This document shows, in pieces, positions 25,498 through 34,252 of a stretch of DNA of 64,000 nucleotides; positions within the stretch are counted from its first letter, which is position 1; every line of letters starts with the position of its first letter. The position numbers and the translations under genes are program-made. Location of the stretch: the NCBI GenBank assembly GCA_002307175.1, contig DBTS01000006.1, positions 8,428-72,427 of the forward strand, given 5' to 3'. The notes under the pieces are model-generated. The model searched no databases. It saw nothing but the letters and a program-made list of their open reading frames with translations, and had not been told where the DNA came from. The stretch comes from Rhodocyclaceae bacterium UBA1310. Lineage in GTDB: Bacteria; Pseudomonadota; Gammaproteobacteria; Burkholderiales; Rhodocyclaceae.

Positions 25498-26958
25498 ATG
25501 CAAGCTTACCGTCTCAATATCCTCAAAATGTCCTTGCTTTGCCTTGTGCCGTTCGTGTACATGGGCTTGTTCATCGGTAGCTATACGGATGATGCATTCA
25601 TAACCCTGTCGTACGTGAAGACGCTGGTTCAATCTCACACATGGGGCATGCATGCAGGCCACGTTTCCAATGCTGCGACGTCTCCCCTGCATGTCCTTCT
25701 GCTGAGTGCGCTGACAGTGGTTGTCCGGGATCCACTGATCGGGCTTTATCTTTTTGACGTGGGCGTTGTTTTTGCATTTTATTTTGTATTCAGACGCATC
25801 AGCCGGAATTCTGGGGCTCCCGAAGCATGGCCGCTGCTTGCTACGGTTTTGCTCTACGTAAATCCTCTTCTCGTTTCAACACAGGGATTGGAGAGCTATC
25901 TTTACCTGCTGATGCTCGTGGTGACCTGCATGCTGCACGCGGAAGATCGGCACTGGCTGGCTGGTGTTGCCTGTGGCCTGCTGTATCTGGCCCGTCCGGA
26001 CGGATGCCTGGCTGCAGTTGTATTGGCTGTTGCCTGTATTTCGCAAAGGAAGTGGCGGGGGCTGGTATTCCTGCTGCCTTTGATGTTGATTGGTCTTGTG
26101 TGGACCTGGGTTTCCTGGAAATATCTGGGATCCCCGATTCCTGACACTTTCTTTATCAAGCAGGGGCAGATATTCCAGGGAGGATTCACATTCTTTTCCG
26201 GACTGCTTTTCTATTTTTCCCGCTTTCCGATAGCACTGGCCCTGTCGTTTGCCCCTGGCATTGCATTGCTGTTTTATCGCCCCACGGCCTGGAGTCCGTT
26301 TGGGAAAATATTCTGGCTGCTTCTGACTGCCTACGTCACGCTCCATTTCGCGGGCTATGCTTTGTTGAGAGTGCCGCCTTTTCACTGGTATTACGCTCCT
26401 GAGGCTGCGTTCTGTGCCCTCGCGGGCAGTCTCGGTTCGGCGTGTCATATAGGCAAAAAACTCAAAGGAAGTAACCTTGCCATAGCGCTTCTGGTTTTCG
26501 GTTCTCTGATTCCCGTGTTGATGTCGATTTTTCTGACATCGACACTTCCGATCTCAACTAACTGGGCCAACGCGAATGGCTACAGAAAAATTGCGGAATG
26601 GCTCAATCGAAATATTCAGGATGACAAAATTGCACTGCGTGGCGAGCTCGGAGTTCTTCAGTACTATACCCGTGCAGATATGATAGACGAGTTCTCGGAC
26701 AGATCTTTCATAGACCGAAGATATCGTAAAACGTCGGATTCTTTTGCCCGGCAACTCATCGGAACGGCTTTTGAAAACGCGCAGGCCCCAAGTCTGACGG
26801 ATATCCACTATGGGCTGGCAGCCTGTCGTAGCCCAGACTATGCCTTGCAGACATGGTTAGTGGAGTCTCCCTGGGGTGGGGGTTCCCATATCTGCCTGTA
26901 CAGGCTTAAGTCGGTGACAGGTGATGGGTGGGAAATTAGCACTACGCCCAATCGCTGA
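25498..26958 (+). CDS. GT-C-type membrane glycosyltransferase
   Basis: 486 residues. An early periplasmic loop carries YTDDAFITLSYVKTL (residues 30-44), the Asp-Asp pair typical of GT-C enzymes that take sugars from polyprenyl phosphates, followed by SNAATSPLHVLLL as in arabinosyl/mannosyl-type transferases. About nine to ten membrane helices cover residues 10-345. The last 130 residues form a soluble periplasmic domain (NGYRKIAEWLNRNIQDDKIA, then GELGVLQYYTRADMIDEF) seen in this branch. It probably adds a sugar to lipid-linked glycan at the outer face of the inner membrane. Confidence 0.75.
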   Translation: MQAYRLNILKMSLLCLVPFVYMGLFIGSYTDDAFITLSYVKTLVQSHTWGMHAGHVSNAATSPLHVLLLSALTVVVRDPLIGLYLFDVGVVFAFYFVFRRISRNSGAPEAWPLLATVLLYVNPLLVSTQGLESYLYLLMLVVTCMLHAEDRHWLAGVACGLLYLARPDGCLAAVVLAVACISQRKWRGLVFLLPLMLIGLVWTWVSWKYLGSPIPDTFFIKQGQIFQGGFTFFSGLLFYFSRFPIALALSFAPGIALLFYRPTAWSPFGKIFWLLLTAYVTLHFAGYALLRVPPFHWYYAPEAAFCALAGSLGSACHIGKKLKGSNLAIALLVFGSLIPVLMSIFLTSTLPISTNWANANGYRKIAEWLNRNIQDDKIALRGELGVLQYYTRADMIDEFSDRSFIDRRYRKTSDSFARQLIGTAFENAQAPSLTDIHYGLAACRSPDYALQTWLVESPWGGGSHICLYRLKSVTGDGWEISTTPNR

Positions 26959-27280
26959 TTGGAAAGTGAAAAATGATCGCGATGGTATCCGTTGCTGGTT
27001 GATGGGTATCTGCAGCGAAGCACAAAATGGTGGAAAAACAGGCTGCAGCGCATTGCGCCGGATACATCGCGTGGTGGGCCAAGGAAGCCTGTTTTGCCGT
27101 GGGCTCAATCTGGTGCCGTGATGAGGGTGAATCAATCTGTCACGGCAAGCCGCTCAAGGCTCAGAACTTTTGTTCCCCTGGGAATTCACCATCCGTGTCT
27201 GGCGGAATTCGCTTCGCTCTCTCAGCCCTACCCTGAGCACTGAGCACGCATGGCTGCGGCCGGGGAGATGAAGACATCCC

Positions 27281-27327
27281 CACACTAAAGTCTGAAGGAC
27301 CAAGAGGGTTCATCAGACTTTAGTGTG
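27281..27327. repeat. Perfect inverted repeat with the AAAGTCTGA motif
   Basis: Arms CACACTAAAGTCTGA (27281-27295) and TCAGACTTTAGTGTG (27313-27327) are exact inverted copies around a 17-base centre. The arm equals the conserved end of the family B repeats seen at 27526, 53822, 54083 and 62678. Confidence 0.8.
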
Positions 27328-27388
27328 GACAATCATTGGCATGCCGATTCTATCTTCCACTCTTCCATGCCAAAAAGGCGGTTTGTCG

Positions 27389-27432
27389 ATCGGGTCGAGC
27401 TGACGGGCAAGGTCCCGTCAGCTCGACCCGAT
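27389..27432. repeat. 19-bp perfect hairpin
   Basis: Arms ATCGGGTCGAGCTGACGGG and CCCGTCAGCTCGACCCGAT are separated by six bases (CAAGGT). A looser inverted pair TTGGCATG / CATGCCAA lies just before it (27336-27373). It is too GC-rich at the base and lacks a T-run, so it is not a simple terminator. Confidence 0.8.
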
Positions 27433-27449
27433 TGTCTTTTGCGTTCCCG

Positions 27450-27547
27450 GCAGAATTGCATGACTGCCGCATGGTTTTTCGCGCCGTTCGCTGTAGCGTG
27501 TTCAGCGAAAGCGTGCTGCTTACCCACACTAAAGTCTGAAGGGCCAC
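27450..27547 (+). repeat. Family B repeat, partial copy
   Basis: Contains GCCGCATGGTTTTTCGCGCC, GTTCGCTGTAGCGTGTTCAG and the ending CACACTAAAGTCTGAAGGGC. It matches, with changes, the second half of the 237-bp repeat at 53862 and 62459. Confidence 0.65.
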
Positions 27548-27779
27548 AAAAATAATTGCCACGCAACCGGATTGTCCTGCACAGCAATCTGGTTGGCGCG
27601 GCACACAGCGCTGTCTTCTGAAACCTTTGGCTCGTTCCCCCTGTAGGGTTCGCATCTCTTCCCGCATGTGTCCAAACTGCGCCTCAAGTTGATGGCGACA
27701 TCGACGATCTGCAGGCCGGAGGATCGGTCTGCCTGGCTGAAGCCCTTTGCGGCCACGGCGACATGTGGCGGGACAGGCG

Positions 27780-28799
27780 ATGAATCAAGACGAGTTTATC
27801 CAGCAGCACACCGATGATGGAGCATTATCTCCAGAGCATGCAGCGCAGCTTCTCGATGCGGCGCTGACGGGCGATACCGGCAGCATGCCGGACAAGGGGA
27901 GCGAGCCCACGACTCCCGCAGGCGGTGGGGATGGCGATATCGGTGGGCTTTTGTCCGCTGCGGCGGACAGTTCGAATGCGCCCGAGGCGGGAGAGCAGGC
28001 CGCTGAGGCGGTAATCCTGGCCAAAGATGGCCGCCACACGATTCCGTACGAACGATTGGCGGAAGCACGTGAGGAGGCGCGTCTCTCGCGTGCCCAGGCG
28101 GAAGCGGCAATGGCGCAGTTGATGGCCTTGCAGGCGAATGCCGAGGCACGTATGGCGGCCGGTGTGGCGCCGACTCGGGCGGACAACCAGGTGGCAGTGG
28201 CGCAGGCCGCCATTGACGCCGGGATCAGCCCGGAGGTGTTTGGGGACTTTTCCGAGCGTGCGCTGGCTGCAGGCATCCAGCATCTGGTGGATGCACGGGT
28301 GGCTTCTCTCACGGCGAATCTGCAGCAGCGTGTGGATTCGGCACTGGCACCGCTTGCGATGCGCGAGGCTGACGATGCGCTCGCTGAGCATTACGACGAG
28401 ATCTATGCCCGCCACCCGGATGCGGATTCCATCGCGGAGAGCCGGGAGCTGGCGGAGTGGGTCGCGGCGCAACCTTCGTTTGCACGCGCTGCCTGTGAGT
28501 ATGTGATGCAGGCTGGCAACACGGCAGAGGTGATCGAACTGTTCGACCGTTTCAAGACGGACACTGGCAGAACTCCGGCAGGGCGGCCTGGGGATATGCA
28601 GGCTGCGGCCAAAGCGGCGCTTGCGCGTGCTGCCTCCCCCGTGCCGGCAAGCCTCTCGGATATTCCAGGGGGGCGTGCGGCGGGGGCGGCCGATGACGTG
28701 GCAATCGCCAGTTTGAGCGGCCCCGATCTGCTTGATGCGATCCAGAGCAAAGGCTGGTCGCCACAGCAGATTGAGGCCTTCCTGAACCGGCGCATCTAG
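27780..28799 (+). CDS. Phage scaffolding-like protein
   Basis: 339 residues directly before the major capsid gene, the usual place for a scaffold. Residues 1-75 are acidic, Gly/Pro-rich and probably disordered. Residues 80-125 (LAEAREEARLSRAQAEAAMA) are a strong helix likely to form a coiled coil. The C-terminus (DLLDAIQSKGWSPQQIEAFL) ends in a small amphipathic helix such as scaffolds use to bind capsid subunits. Function is assigned from position and architecture, not from a sequence match. The start ATG overlaps the stop of an open frame upstream (ATGA), suggesting that a gene once preceded it in the operon. Confidence 0.65.
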   Translation: MNQDEFIQQHTDDGALSPEHAAQLLDAALTGDTGSMPDKGSEPTTPAGGGDGDIGGLLSAAADSSNAPEAGEQAAEAVILAKDGRHTIPYERLAEAREEARLSRAQAEAAMAQLMALQANAEARMAAGVAPTRADNQVAVAQAAIDAGISPEVFGDFSERALAAGIQHLVDARVASLTANLQQRVDSALAPLAMREADDALAEHYDEIYARHPDADSIAESRELAEWVAAQPSFARAACEYVMQAGNTAEVIELFDRFKTDTGRTPAGRPGDMQAAAKAALARAASPVPASLSDIPGGRAAGAADDVAIASLSGPDLLDAIQSKGWSPQQIEAFLNRRI

Positions 28800-28818
28800 T
28801 GTGGTGAAACGCCACACT
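28798..28818 (+). terminator. Hairpin between scaffold and capsid genes
   Basis: Arms AGTGTGG and CCACACT have a seven-base loop, followed by TTT. It begins at the scaffold stop codon. It may attenuate transcription or set RNA ends so that capsid message exceeds scaffold message. Confidence 0.5.
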
Positions 28819-28856
28819 TTGCAGTGCATCCGATGCGTATGACAATGGAGAGCTAA

Positions 28857-30152
28857 ATGGCTACCAAGACACATGCCGCCTATGGCGACAGTACCAATAT
28901 GATCCAGCAGGCGGTGGGTTTGTTTGCCGCCCACATGCAACGCAACAGCACGATTGCGCGGCTGACCGGCAAGATGCCCAAGGGCACGGCAGGTGCCGAG
29001 GCGACGATCCGCAAGCAGAGTTCGGCAACGATGCCAATCGTGCGTTGCCAGGATCTGACCAAGCAGAAGGGCGATGAGGTGAGCTTCCACCTCGTCAATC
29101 CGGTGGGTGCCAAGCCCATCATGGGGAGCCGGCAGGCCGAGGGGCGCGGCACCGGGATCGGCATTTCGGAGGGGCGCCTGCGCGTGAATCAGGCCCGTTT
29201 CCCGATTGATCTGGGTGATGCAATGACCTCGATCCGCAATCCGGTGGATCTGCGCTCGCTGGGTCGCCCGATTGCGCAATCGCTGATGGATCGTTACATC
29301 GACCAGTCGCTGTTCGTGCAGATGGCAGGCGCCCGTGGCTACCACAATAATATCGACTGGGTGGTGCCCACCGATGCGGATGTGGATTTTGACGAGATCC
29401 TGGTGAACGCCGTGAAGGCGCCGACACGCAACCGTCACTTCATCGCTGATGCCGGCAGCATTCGTCCGTTTGTGGATGCAGTGGGTAGTGGCGCGCTGGA
29501 TGTGGCCACCACCGATCTTCTGAAGATGGACGTGGTCGATGCGCTGCGCACCACCCTGGAACAGGTGACACTGCCGCCGCCTGCCGTGATCTTCGAGGGC
29601 GACAAGGCCGCTTCTGATAGCCCTCTGCGTGTGCTGCTGGTGTCTCCGGCCCAGTACAACTCGTTTGCTACCGACACGAGCTTCCGTCAACTGCAGGCCT
29701 CGGCTATTGCACGCGCTTCTCAGGCCAACCAGCATCCCTTGTTCCTCGGTGAAGCCGGGCTGTGGAACGGCATCCTGATCATCAAGATGCCCAAGCCGAT
29801 CCGCTTCTATGCTGGCGACACGATCAAGTATTGCGCAGCATATGACAGTGATAGTGAATCCTCGGTGACGGTGCCGGAAGCCTTCGGTTCGAAGTACGCC
29901 ATCGACCGCGCCATCCTGCTTGGCGGGCAGGCTGTGGCCGAAGCCCTGGCAGCCTCGGACAAGAGCGGCATCCCGTTCTTCTGGTCGGAAGTGCAGTTGG
30001 ACCACAAGGACAAGGTGGAACTGCTGATCGGTACCATCCGTGGAACCAGCAAGATCCGCTTCGAAGTGGATACGGGCGCCGGCAAGCAGTTCACGGATTA
30101 CGGTGTCATGGCACTGGATACGGCAGTGCCCATCATCGGCGAGCGCCAGTAA
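28857..30152 (+). CDS. Phage major capsid protein, N4-gp56/DUF4043 type
   Basis: 431 residues with the pattern of the N4-gp56-like major capsid group. N-terminal AYGDSTNMIQQAVGLFAAHM is followed by RLTGKMPKG and the basic, Gly-rich SSATMPIVRCQDLTKQKGDE region. The middle holds VDLRSLGRPIAQSLMDRYID, and the end has LLGGQAVAEALA and YGVMALDTAV. This fold builds icosahedral shells of tailed phages. The gene is intact, with a GAGAG-type ribosome site before 28857. It is the key marker of the virion cassette. The weakest part of the call is the exact subfamily. Confidence 0.85.
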   Translation: MATKTHAAYGDSTNMIQQAVGLFAAHMQRNSTIARLTGKMPKGTAGAEATIRKQSSATMPIVRCQDLTKQKGDEVSFHLVNPVGAKPIMGSRQAEGRGTGIGISEGRLRVNQARFPIDLGDAMTSIRNPVDLRSLGRPIAQSLMDRYIDQSLFVQMAGARGYHNNIDWVVPTDADVDFDEILVNAVKAPTRNRHFIADAGSIRPFVDAVGSGALDVATTDLLKMDVVDALRTTLEQVTLPPPAVIFEGDKAASDSPLRVLLVSPAQYNSFATDTSFRQLQASAIARASQANQHPLFLGEAGLWNGILIIKMPKPIRFYAGDTIKYCAAYDSDSESSVTVPEAFGSKYAIDRAILLGGQAVAEALAASDKSGIPFFWSEVQLDHKDKVELLIGTIRGTSKIRFEVDTGAGKQFTDYGVMALDTAVPIIGERQ

Positions 30153-30216
30153 GCCTGCAGGTGGGCTGGCCGATAAGGGCTGGCCCATTCGTTGAACAGA
30201 TTTCAAGGAGCCAATC

Positions 30217-30693
30217 ATGGCAACAGTAAGAATCAATGACTGGACGGCACGCCAATTCGGGCCGTCGCCCTGGGGCAATCATTCGGCCCTGACATTTTCT
30301 TTTGTGACGACCTCGGCCGGTGCGGTGGCCAATTCGGATTCGAATACTGCACTGGCGATCGGTGATGTGGTGGATCTGGGGGAACTGCCGGCAGGGTTGC
30401 GCCTGGACGACAGCCTGGTGGTGATCTCCGATGCTTTCACTGCAGGTACCACGGCGAAGCTGGGTTTCAAGTATGCGGATGGCGTGGATGATGTGCGTGT
30501 GCCACAGGATGACGACTACTTTGGCATTTCGCTGGCGCTGGATGCCGCAGCCCGTCTGCGCAATGCCACCGCTAACAGGCCGGTGACGCTGGCAAAGCCT
30601 GCCCGCCTGATCCTCACCCTGGCGGGTGCTGTATTGGCAGAAGCAGGGCGTGCTGAGATCGTCATCACAGGTGAGCTGACCGGCGCGAAGTAA
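30217..30693 (+). CDS. Phage head decoration-like protein
   Basis: 158 residues, starting 65 bases after the capsid stop and behind AAGGAG. It is an all-beta-looking sequence (VGDVVDLGELPAGLRLDDSL-type strands at about 50-75, and FGISLALDAAARLRNATANR at about 105-125) with no Cys. A small beta protein directly after the capsid gene is commonly a decoration, cement or minor head protein. The assignment is from context and composition only. Confidence 0.6.
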   Translation: MATVRINDWTARQFGPSPWGNHSALTFSFVTTSAGAVANSDSNTALAIGDVVDLGELPAGLRLDDSLVVISDAFTAGTTAKLGFKYADGVDDVRVPQDDDYFGISLALDAAARLRNATANRPVTLAKPARLILTLAGAVLAEAGRAEIVITGELTGAK

Positions 30694-30751
30694 AAGCGGC
30701 GGGTCATCAGGGGAGGGGCCTCTGGCGCCTCCCCGCCAACAAGGAGTTGCC

Positions 30752-31153
30752 ATGAAGGCAGTCAGGTATACGGGTCGCCGGGAGCAGTTTGCAGATCGGC
30801 TTTATGGGACGAATCTGGTGTGGGAGCCAAACCAGGTGCGTACGCTGCCGCCGCACCTTGCAGACAAATTCCTGCGTCACCCGGATGTGTTCGAGCTTGC
30901 CAAAGGCTCCGTCACAAAGCGCGGTAATGACGACAGTGCGGAGATCCTGGAAATTACGCGGAAGGAAGACGCGCAGCGCGAGCAGGCCCAGCAGGCGATT
31001 CTGGCGATGTACCTGGAAGTACGGGCGATGGACAAGGAGGCGCTGGCGAGTTTTGCGCAGCGCAACTACGGCCAGCTTATTGACCGCCGCCACAGCGTTG
31101 AAGATCTGCGTCAGGAAGTTGTGCAGATGATTGACAGGTTTGGTGTGGTATGA
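30752..31153 (+). CDS. Phage hypothetical protein after the head genes
   Basis: 133 residues. The N-terminus MKAVRYTGRREQFADRLYGT, with VWEPNQVRTLPPHLADKFLR, is a type often found right after capsid genes in tailed phages. The remainder is a long charged helix (about 65-130). The stop overlaps the next start (ATGA at 31150-31153), so it is translationally coupled to the adaptor gene. Probably a small head or connector component. Confidence 0.6.
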   Translation: MKAVRYTGRREQFADRLYGTNLVWEPNQVRTLPPHLADKFLRHPDVFELAKGSVTKRGNDDSAEILEITRKEDAQREQAQQAILAMYLEVRAMDKEALASFAQRNYGQLIDRRHSVEDLRQEVVQMIDRFGVV

Positions 31154-31818
31154 CGCTCGAACAACTCATTGCCCAGTTTCGCGTTGATGCGCAGGATCGT
31201 GCCGAGCCGTATTTCTGGCCTGATGCCATGGTAGCGGGCTGGCTTAACGAAGCCCAGGCGGAGGCTGCGATTCGCGCGCGGCTGATCCATGAATCCGCTG
31301 CCAGGGATGTCTGCGAGATCGCGGTGAGTTCTGGCGCCAGTGTGTACGAGCTGAGTGCCTGCCTGTTCGAGATCACGTATCAGGCCTTTCTTCCCAAGGA
31401 TGGGGCGAAGCGGGTACCGCTGAAGAGCGTCAGCGTGGAATGGCTGGACTGCCACTTCCCGTGTTGGCGTGAGGAAACAGGCGTGCCGCGCTGGCTGATG
31501 CAGACAGACAACAGCATCCGTCTGGCACCCGAGCCGGATGTTGCCGGCATTCTGTATCTGGAAGGCTACCGGCTGCCGTTGGCTGGGCTGTCTGCCCGCA
31601 CAGATGTGCCGGAAGTCAATGCGGCACATCACCGGCATCTGGTGGATTGGGCATTGCATCGGGCCTTCAGCATTCCCGACAGTGAAAGCTTTGATGCGCA
31701 GCGGGCAGGGCAGGCGGAGGCGGCGTTCTCTGCTTACTTTGGGTCGGCACAGGATGCGGATCTGCGCCGCAGTACGCGGGCGGATAACCCGCTACAGAAC
31801 GAGGCGCATTTTGTATAA
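31150..31818 (+). CDS. Phage adaptor protein, DUF6682-like
   Basis: 222 residues. The sequence begins MTLEQLIAQFRVDAQDRAEP and continues YFWPDAMVAGWLNEAQAEAA. The middle has VPLKSVSVEWLD and SIRLAPEPDVAGILYLEGYR, and later AAHHRHLVDWALHRAFSIPD. This fits the phage adaptor family DUF6682 that joins portal to tail. An adaptor normally needs a portal ring, and none is encoded in the window, so the head-tail junction is incomplete here. Confidence 0.7.
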   Translation: MTLEQLIAQFRVDAQDRAEPYFWPDAMVAGWLNEAQAEAAIRARLIHESAARDVCEIAVSSGASVYELSACLFEITYQAFLPKDGAKRVPLKSVSVEWLDCHFPCWREETGVPRWLMQTDNSIRLAPEPDVAGILYLEGYRLPLAGLSARTDVPEVNAAHHRHLVDWALHRAFSIPDSESFDAQRAGQAEAAFSAYFGSAQDADLRRSTRADNPLQNEAHFV

Positions 31819-31904
31819 ACGCAACTGACGAGCCACATTTTCGGAGTTGAGAAAAACAACCGGCAAATGTGCTGTAGCGCACCTATACGGAAAGGAATCA
31901 AATC

Positions 31905-32312
31905 ATGGCAAATACTCTCTACGATAACGCCCGCGAGCTGTTCGCGACGGCAAAGGTCAACTGGACCAGTGACACGTTCAAGGTCTATCTGATTGATTCG
32001 GGCAACTACACGGTCAATACCTCTACTCACCTGTATCTGTCCGACGTTTCGACCTCGGCGCGTATTGCTGGCCCGGTGGCGCTGTCGAGCATGACGGCGA
32101 CGGCTGGCGCCTGCGATGCAGCGGACATTACGTTTTCATCGGTGTCGGGCACCAGCATCGAGGCGATTCTGATCTACAAGGATACGGGTACCGAATCGAC
32201 CAGCCCGCTGATTGCCTACATTGATACCGCTACGGGCTTGCCGATCACGCCGAATGGGGGTGACATCATCGTCACCTGGGATTCGGGGACCAACAAGATT
32301 TTCCGGCTGTAA
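31905..32312 (+). CDS. Small phage structural protein, 135 residues
   Basis: Starts MANTLYDNARELFATAKVNW, followed by TFKVYLIDSGNYTVNTSTHL and YLSDVSTSARIA. This is a common small beta-sandwich type in tailed-phage structural operons. It ends with VTWDSGTNKIFRL. It lies behind GGAAAGGAA. It may be a minor head or tail-tip protein. A more distant relative in architecture appears at 44929-45510. Confidence 0.6.
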   Translation: MANTLYDNARELFATAKVNWTSDTFKVYLIDSGNYTVNTSTHLYLSDVSTSARIAGPVALSSMTATAGACDAADITFSSVSGTSIEAILIYKDTGTESTSPLIAYIDTATGLPITPNGGDIIVTWDSGTNKIFRL

Positions 32313-32318
32313 GCGGCC

Positions 32319-32642
32319 ATGGCGGATAAACCTGCACCGCAGAGGCTGGGCGCCTCGGGCTTTCGGGCCTTTGGCGCAATGGGGGATGCTCTTAAAGAGG
32401 AGGAGTGGTCGCAGCAGGTCATTGACTGGGAGGCGCTGGCGAGGCTGCCGCCTTTCCAGTTGTTCATCTGGCAGCGCCAGCGCGGGCCGGAGGATGCGGA
32501 CTGGCATCAGTGGGCACGCGAGCGCATGGTGGCCGAGGTGCAGCAGATGGGCGAACAGGCGTTCTTTGAGGCGTATTGCGAGTGGCACGCGGCAAGCGGG
32601 CAATGGCTGCGTGAAACGCCATTGGGGAAGCTGAAGGGGTAG
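32319..32642 (+). CDS. Small hypothetical phage protein, 107 residues
   Basis: Starts seven bases after the preceding stop. Basic N-terminus, then a mostly helical, Trp-rich body (WSQQVIDWEALARLPPFQLF, WQRQRGPEDADWHQWARERM). No motif was recognised. Its place in a closely spaced structural run suggests a virion or assembly role. The next gene starts six bases after its stop. Confidence 0.55.
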   Translation: MADKPAPQRLGASGFRAFGAMGDALKEEEWSQQVIDWEALARLPPFQLFIWQRQRGPEDADWHQWARERMVAEVQQMGEQAFFEAYCEWHAASGQWLRETPLGKLKG

Positions 32643-32648
32643 CAGGAT

Positions 32649-33434
32649 ATGGTCGATATTGTTACGCGCACAGCGAAGGGCTCTCCGCTGACACATGCGG
32701 AGCTGGATGGGAATTTCACGAACCTGAAGGCGGCGGTGGAGACTGCCGTGGCAGACCACTACGCGGCTGCCGTTCTAGCCGATGTTCCTCACGCGTATTG
32801 GCGCCTCAATGAGGCGTATGGCGCAACGACTCTCGCAGACTCATCTGGCAACGGGCGGGATGCGACCTCGGCAAGTACCTCTCAGCAGTACCCGGCTTTG
32901 GGGGCCGGCAGGATCGCGCGATACATGGGCAGTTCCGGGATGTTCAGCATGCCGGCAAGTGCTGCCGGGTTTGCGGACACCGGGCAATTCACGATTGAGG
33001 TGCTGGCGAGATTCGACGCAAGCGGGGCCACGTACTCACAGATTTTTGGTATTGGGATCGCTCAGAGCAGTGTCACCAGCGGGATCATGTTTATCTGGCG
33101 GAGTAATTCACCCTGCGCCCGCCTGTGGAGCGCAAGCGCGGCGATGGTGGAGCCGGTGGTCCCCTTCAGCCTGCCGCTCTACGAATGGCATCACCTGGCG
33201 CTGGTGTACGACGGGGCCAATCTCATGATCTATGTGAATGGGTCAGTGGCTGTGAGTGTGGCTGCTGCCAGCTATATGACTGCCGCTGTGCGCTCTGTTG
33301 GCGGCATGGGGAAGGACAACTGGGGTGATCCGTCGGCAACGGGGCATTTCAGTGATCTGGCGCTTTACAGTTCGGCACTGAGTGCCAGCCGCATTGCGTT
33401 GCATGCGCGGCTGGCTGCTGGCGCGTCTGCCTGA
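32649..33434 (+). CDS. LamG-domain virion protein, paralog 1
   Basis: 261 residues. The N-terminal 40 residues (VDIVTRTAKGSPLTHAELDG then NFTNLKAAVE) are the short tail/fibre attachment segment often seen in phages, shared with the next gene. A LamG (concanavalin-like) domain follows (about 48-255) with AYWRLNEAYGATTLADSSGN, YEWHHLALVYDGANLMIYVN and GHFSDLALYSSALSASRIAL. LamG domains bind sugars or other surface ligands, so it is a probable fibre or head-fibre adhesin. Confidence 0.75.
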   Translation: MVDIVTRTAKGSPLTHAELDGNFTNLKAAVETAVADHYAAAVLADVPHAYWRLNEAYGATTLADSSGNGRDATSASTSQQYPALGAGRIARYMGSSGMFSMPASAAGFADTGQFTIEVLARFDASGATYSQIFGIGIAQSSVTSGIMFIWRSNSPCARLWSASAAMVEPVVPFSLPLYEWHHLALVYDGANLMIYVNGSVAVSVAAASYMTAAVRSVGGMGKDNWGDPSATGHFSDLALYSSALSASRIALHARLAAGASA

Positions 33435-33443
33435 GAGGAACTT

Positions 33444-34238
33444 ATGGTCAGCATCATTACTCGGGCAGGCAAAGGTACTCCACTCACGCACGATGAGATG
33501 GATACGAACCTGAACAACATCAAAACGGCATTTGAGGCTGATCGTTATGCCGCTGCTGTGTTGGCCGATCAGCCTGTTGCATATTGGCGATTCAATGAGG
33601 AATATGGAACTACGAAAATTCCCGATGCCAGCGGCAATGGGAACTATCTGACTTTAAGTGGCAGCATGATGCCAATGCGCGGCGGGCTTTCGGCGAGTGG
33701 CGACAGAGGCATGTCAAATAATGGTACGGGTATATCTGGCACTCCAGCGGCTACGCTGTGGTCGGTATTTCCCGTGGGCAATAATGTCACGATGGAAGGC
33801 ATGGCGAAGTTGTTCTCAACAACCTCCTACTTCCCGTTGTTCGAATTCTCCTCGGTATCGAGTTCAGGTCTAGATCGTATTGGCATCCGCATCTGCGACA
33901 ACGGTAAGTACGCGCCATCGCTTGCTTTTTTCTCCAGCGCAGGCGCCGGGGCATACGTGCAGGCGCCTGTCAGTTTGAATCTTTACGATTGGGTACATGT
34001 TGCAGCTACCTACAATGGCAGTACAGCCATTCTTTACATCAACGGCACGCCGGTCGCTCAGGTTGCGACTGCTGTTACATTATCGACAACAGCAAGATCC
34101 TACGGTGGCGTGCTGAAAGACCCATATTCTGATAGCGTGGGGACAGCCATCATTGATGAAATTGCGTTCTACAACACCTGCCTGTCCGCTGACCGTATTG
34201 CGCTGCACGCCAGGCTGGCTGCCGGCGCATTTGCCTGA
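33444..34238 (+). CDS. LamG-domain virion protein, paralog 2
   Basis: 264 residues, collinear with 32649-33434. The attachment segment (ITRAGKGTPLTHDEMDTNLN) and ending (LSADRIALHARLAAGAFA) are nearly the same, while the centre of the LamG domain differs widely. Identical ends with a diverged centre imply selection for different binding partners, as in tail-fibre receptor domains. It is nine bases downstream of the first copy. Both probably decorate the same structure with two specificities. Confidence 0.75.
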   Translation: MVSIITRAGKGTPLTHDEMDTNLNNIKTAFEADRYAAAVLADQPVAYWRFNEEYGTTKIPDASGNGNYLTLSGSMMPMRGGLSASGDRGMSNNGTGISGTPAATLWSVFPVGNNVTMEGMAKLFSTTSYFPLFEFSSVSSSGLDRIGIRICDNGKYAPSLAFFSSAGAGAYVQAPVSLNLYDWVHVAATYNGSTAILYINGTPVAQVATAVTLSTTARSYGGVLKDPYSDSVGTAIIDEIAFYNTCLSADRIALHARLAAGAFA

Positions 34239-34252
34239 ATGGCGGGCACGCC

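Larger units (their letters stand above)
26959..27779. other. 821-base repeat-rich spacer before the virion cassette
   Basis: No convincing gene. It contains an inverted repeat pair (27281-27327), a 19-bp perfect hairpin (27389-27432), a partial family B repeat ending in AAAGTCTGAAGGGCC (27450-27547), and an open frame without start from 27622 to 27783. That frame ends in an ATGA overlap with the first virion gene and may be the 3' remnant of a lost upstream gene. Confidence 0.6.

Noticed and set aside
27389..27432. CRISPR repeat or rho-independent terminator
   Set aside because: Single hairpin, no periodic repeat-spacer array, no T-run after the stem.
27825..30278. 817-codon open frame on the minus strand opposite the scaffold and capsid genes
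   Set aside because: Shadow of GC-rich plus-strand genes: Arg/His/Gln-rich composition, no ribosome site, and the plus strand encodes recognisable phage proteins.
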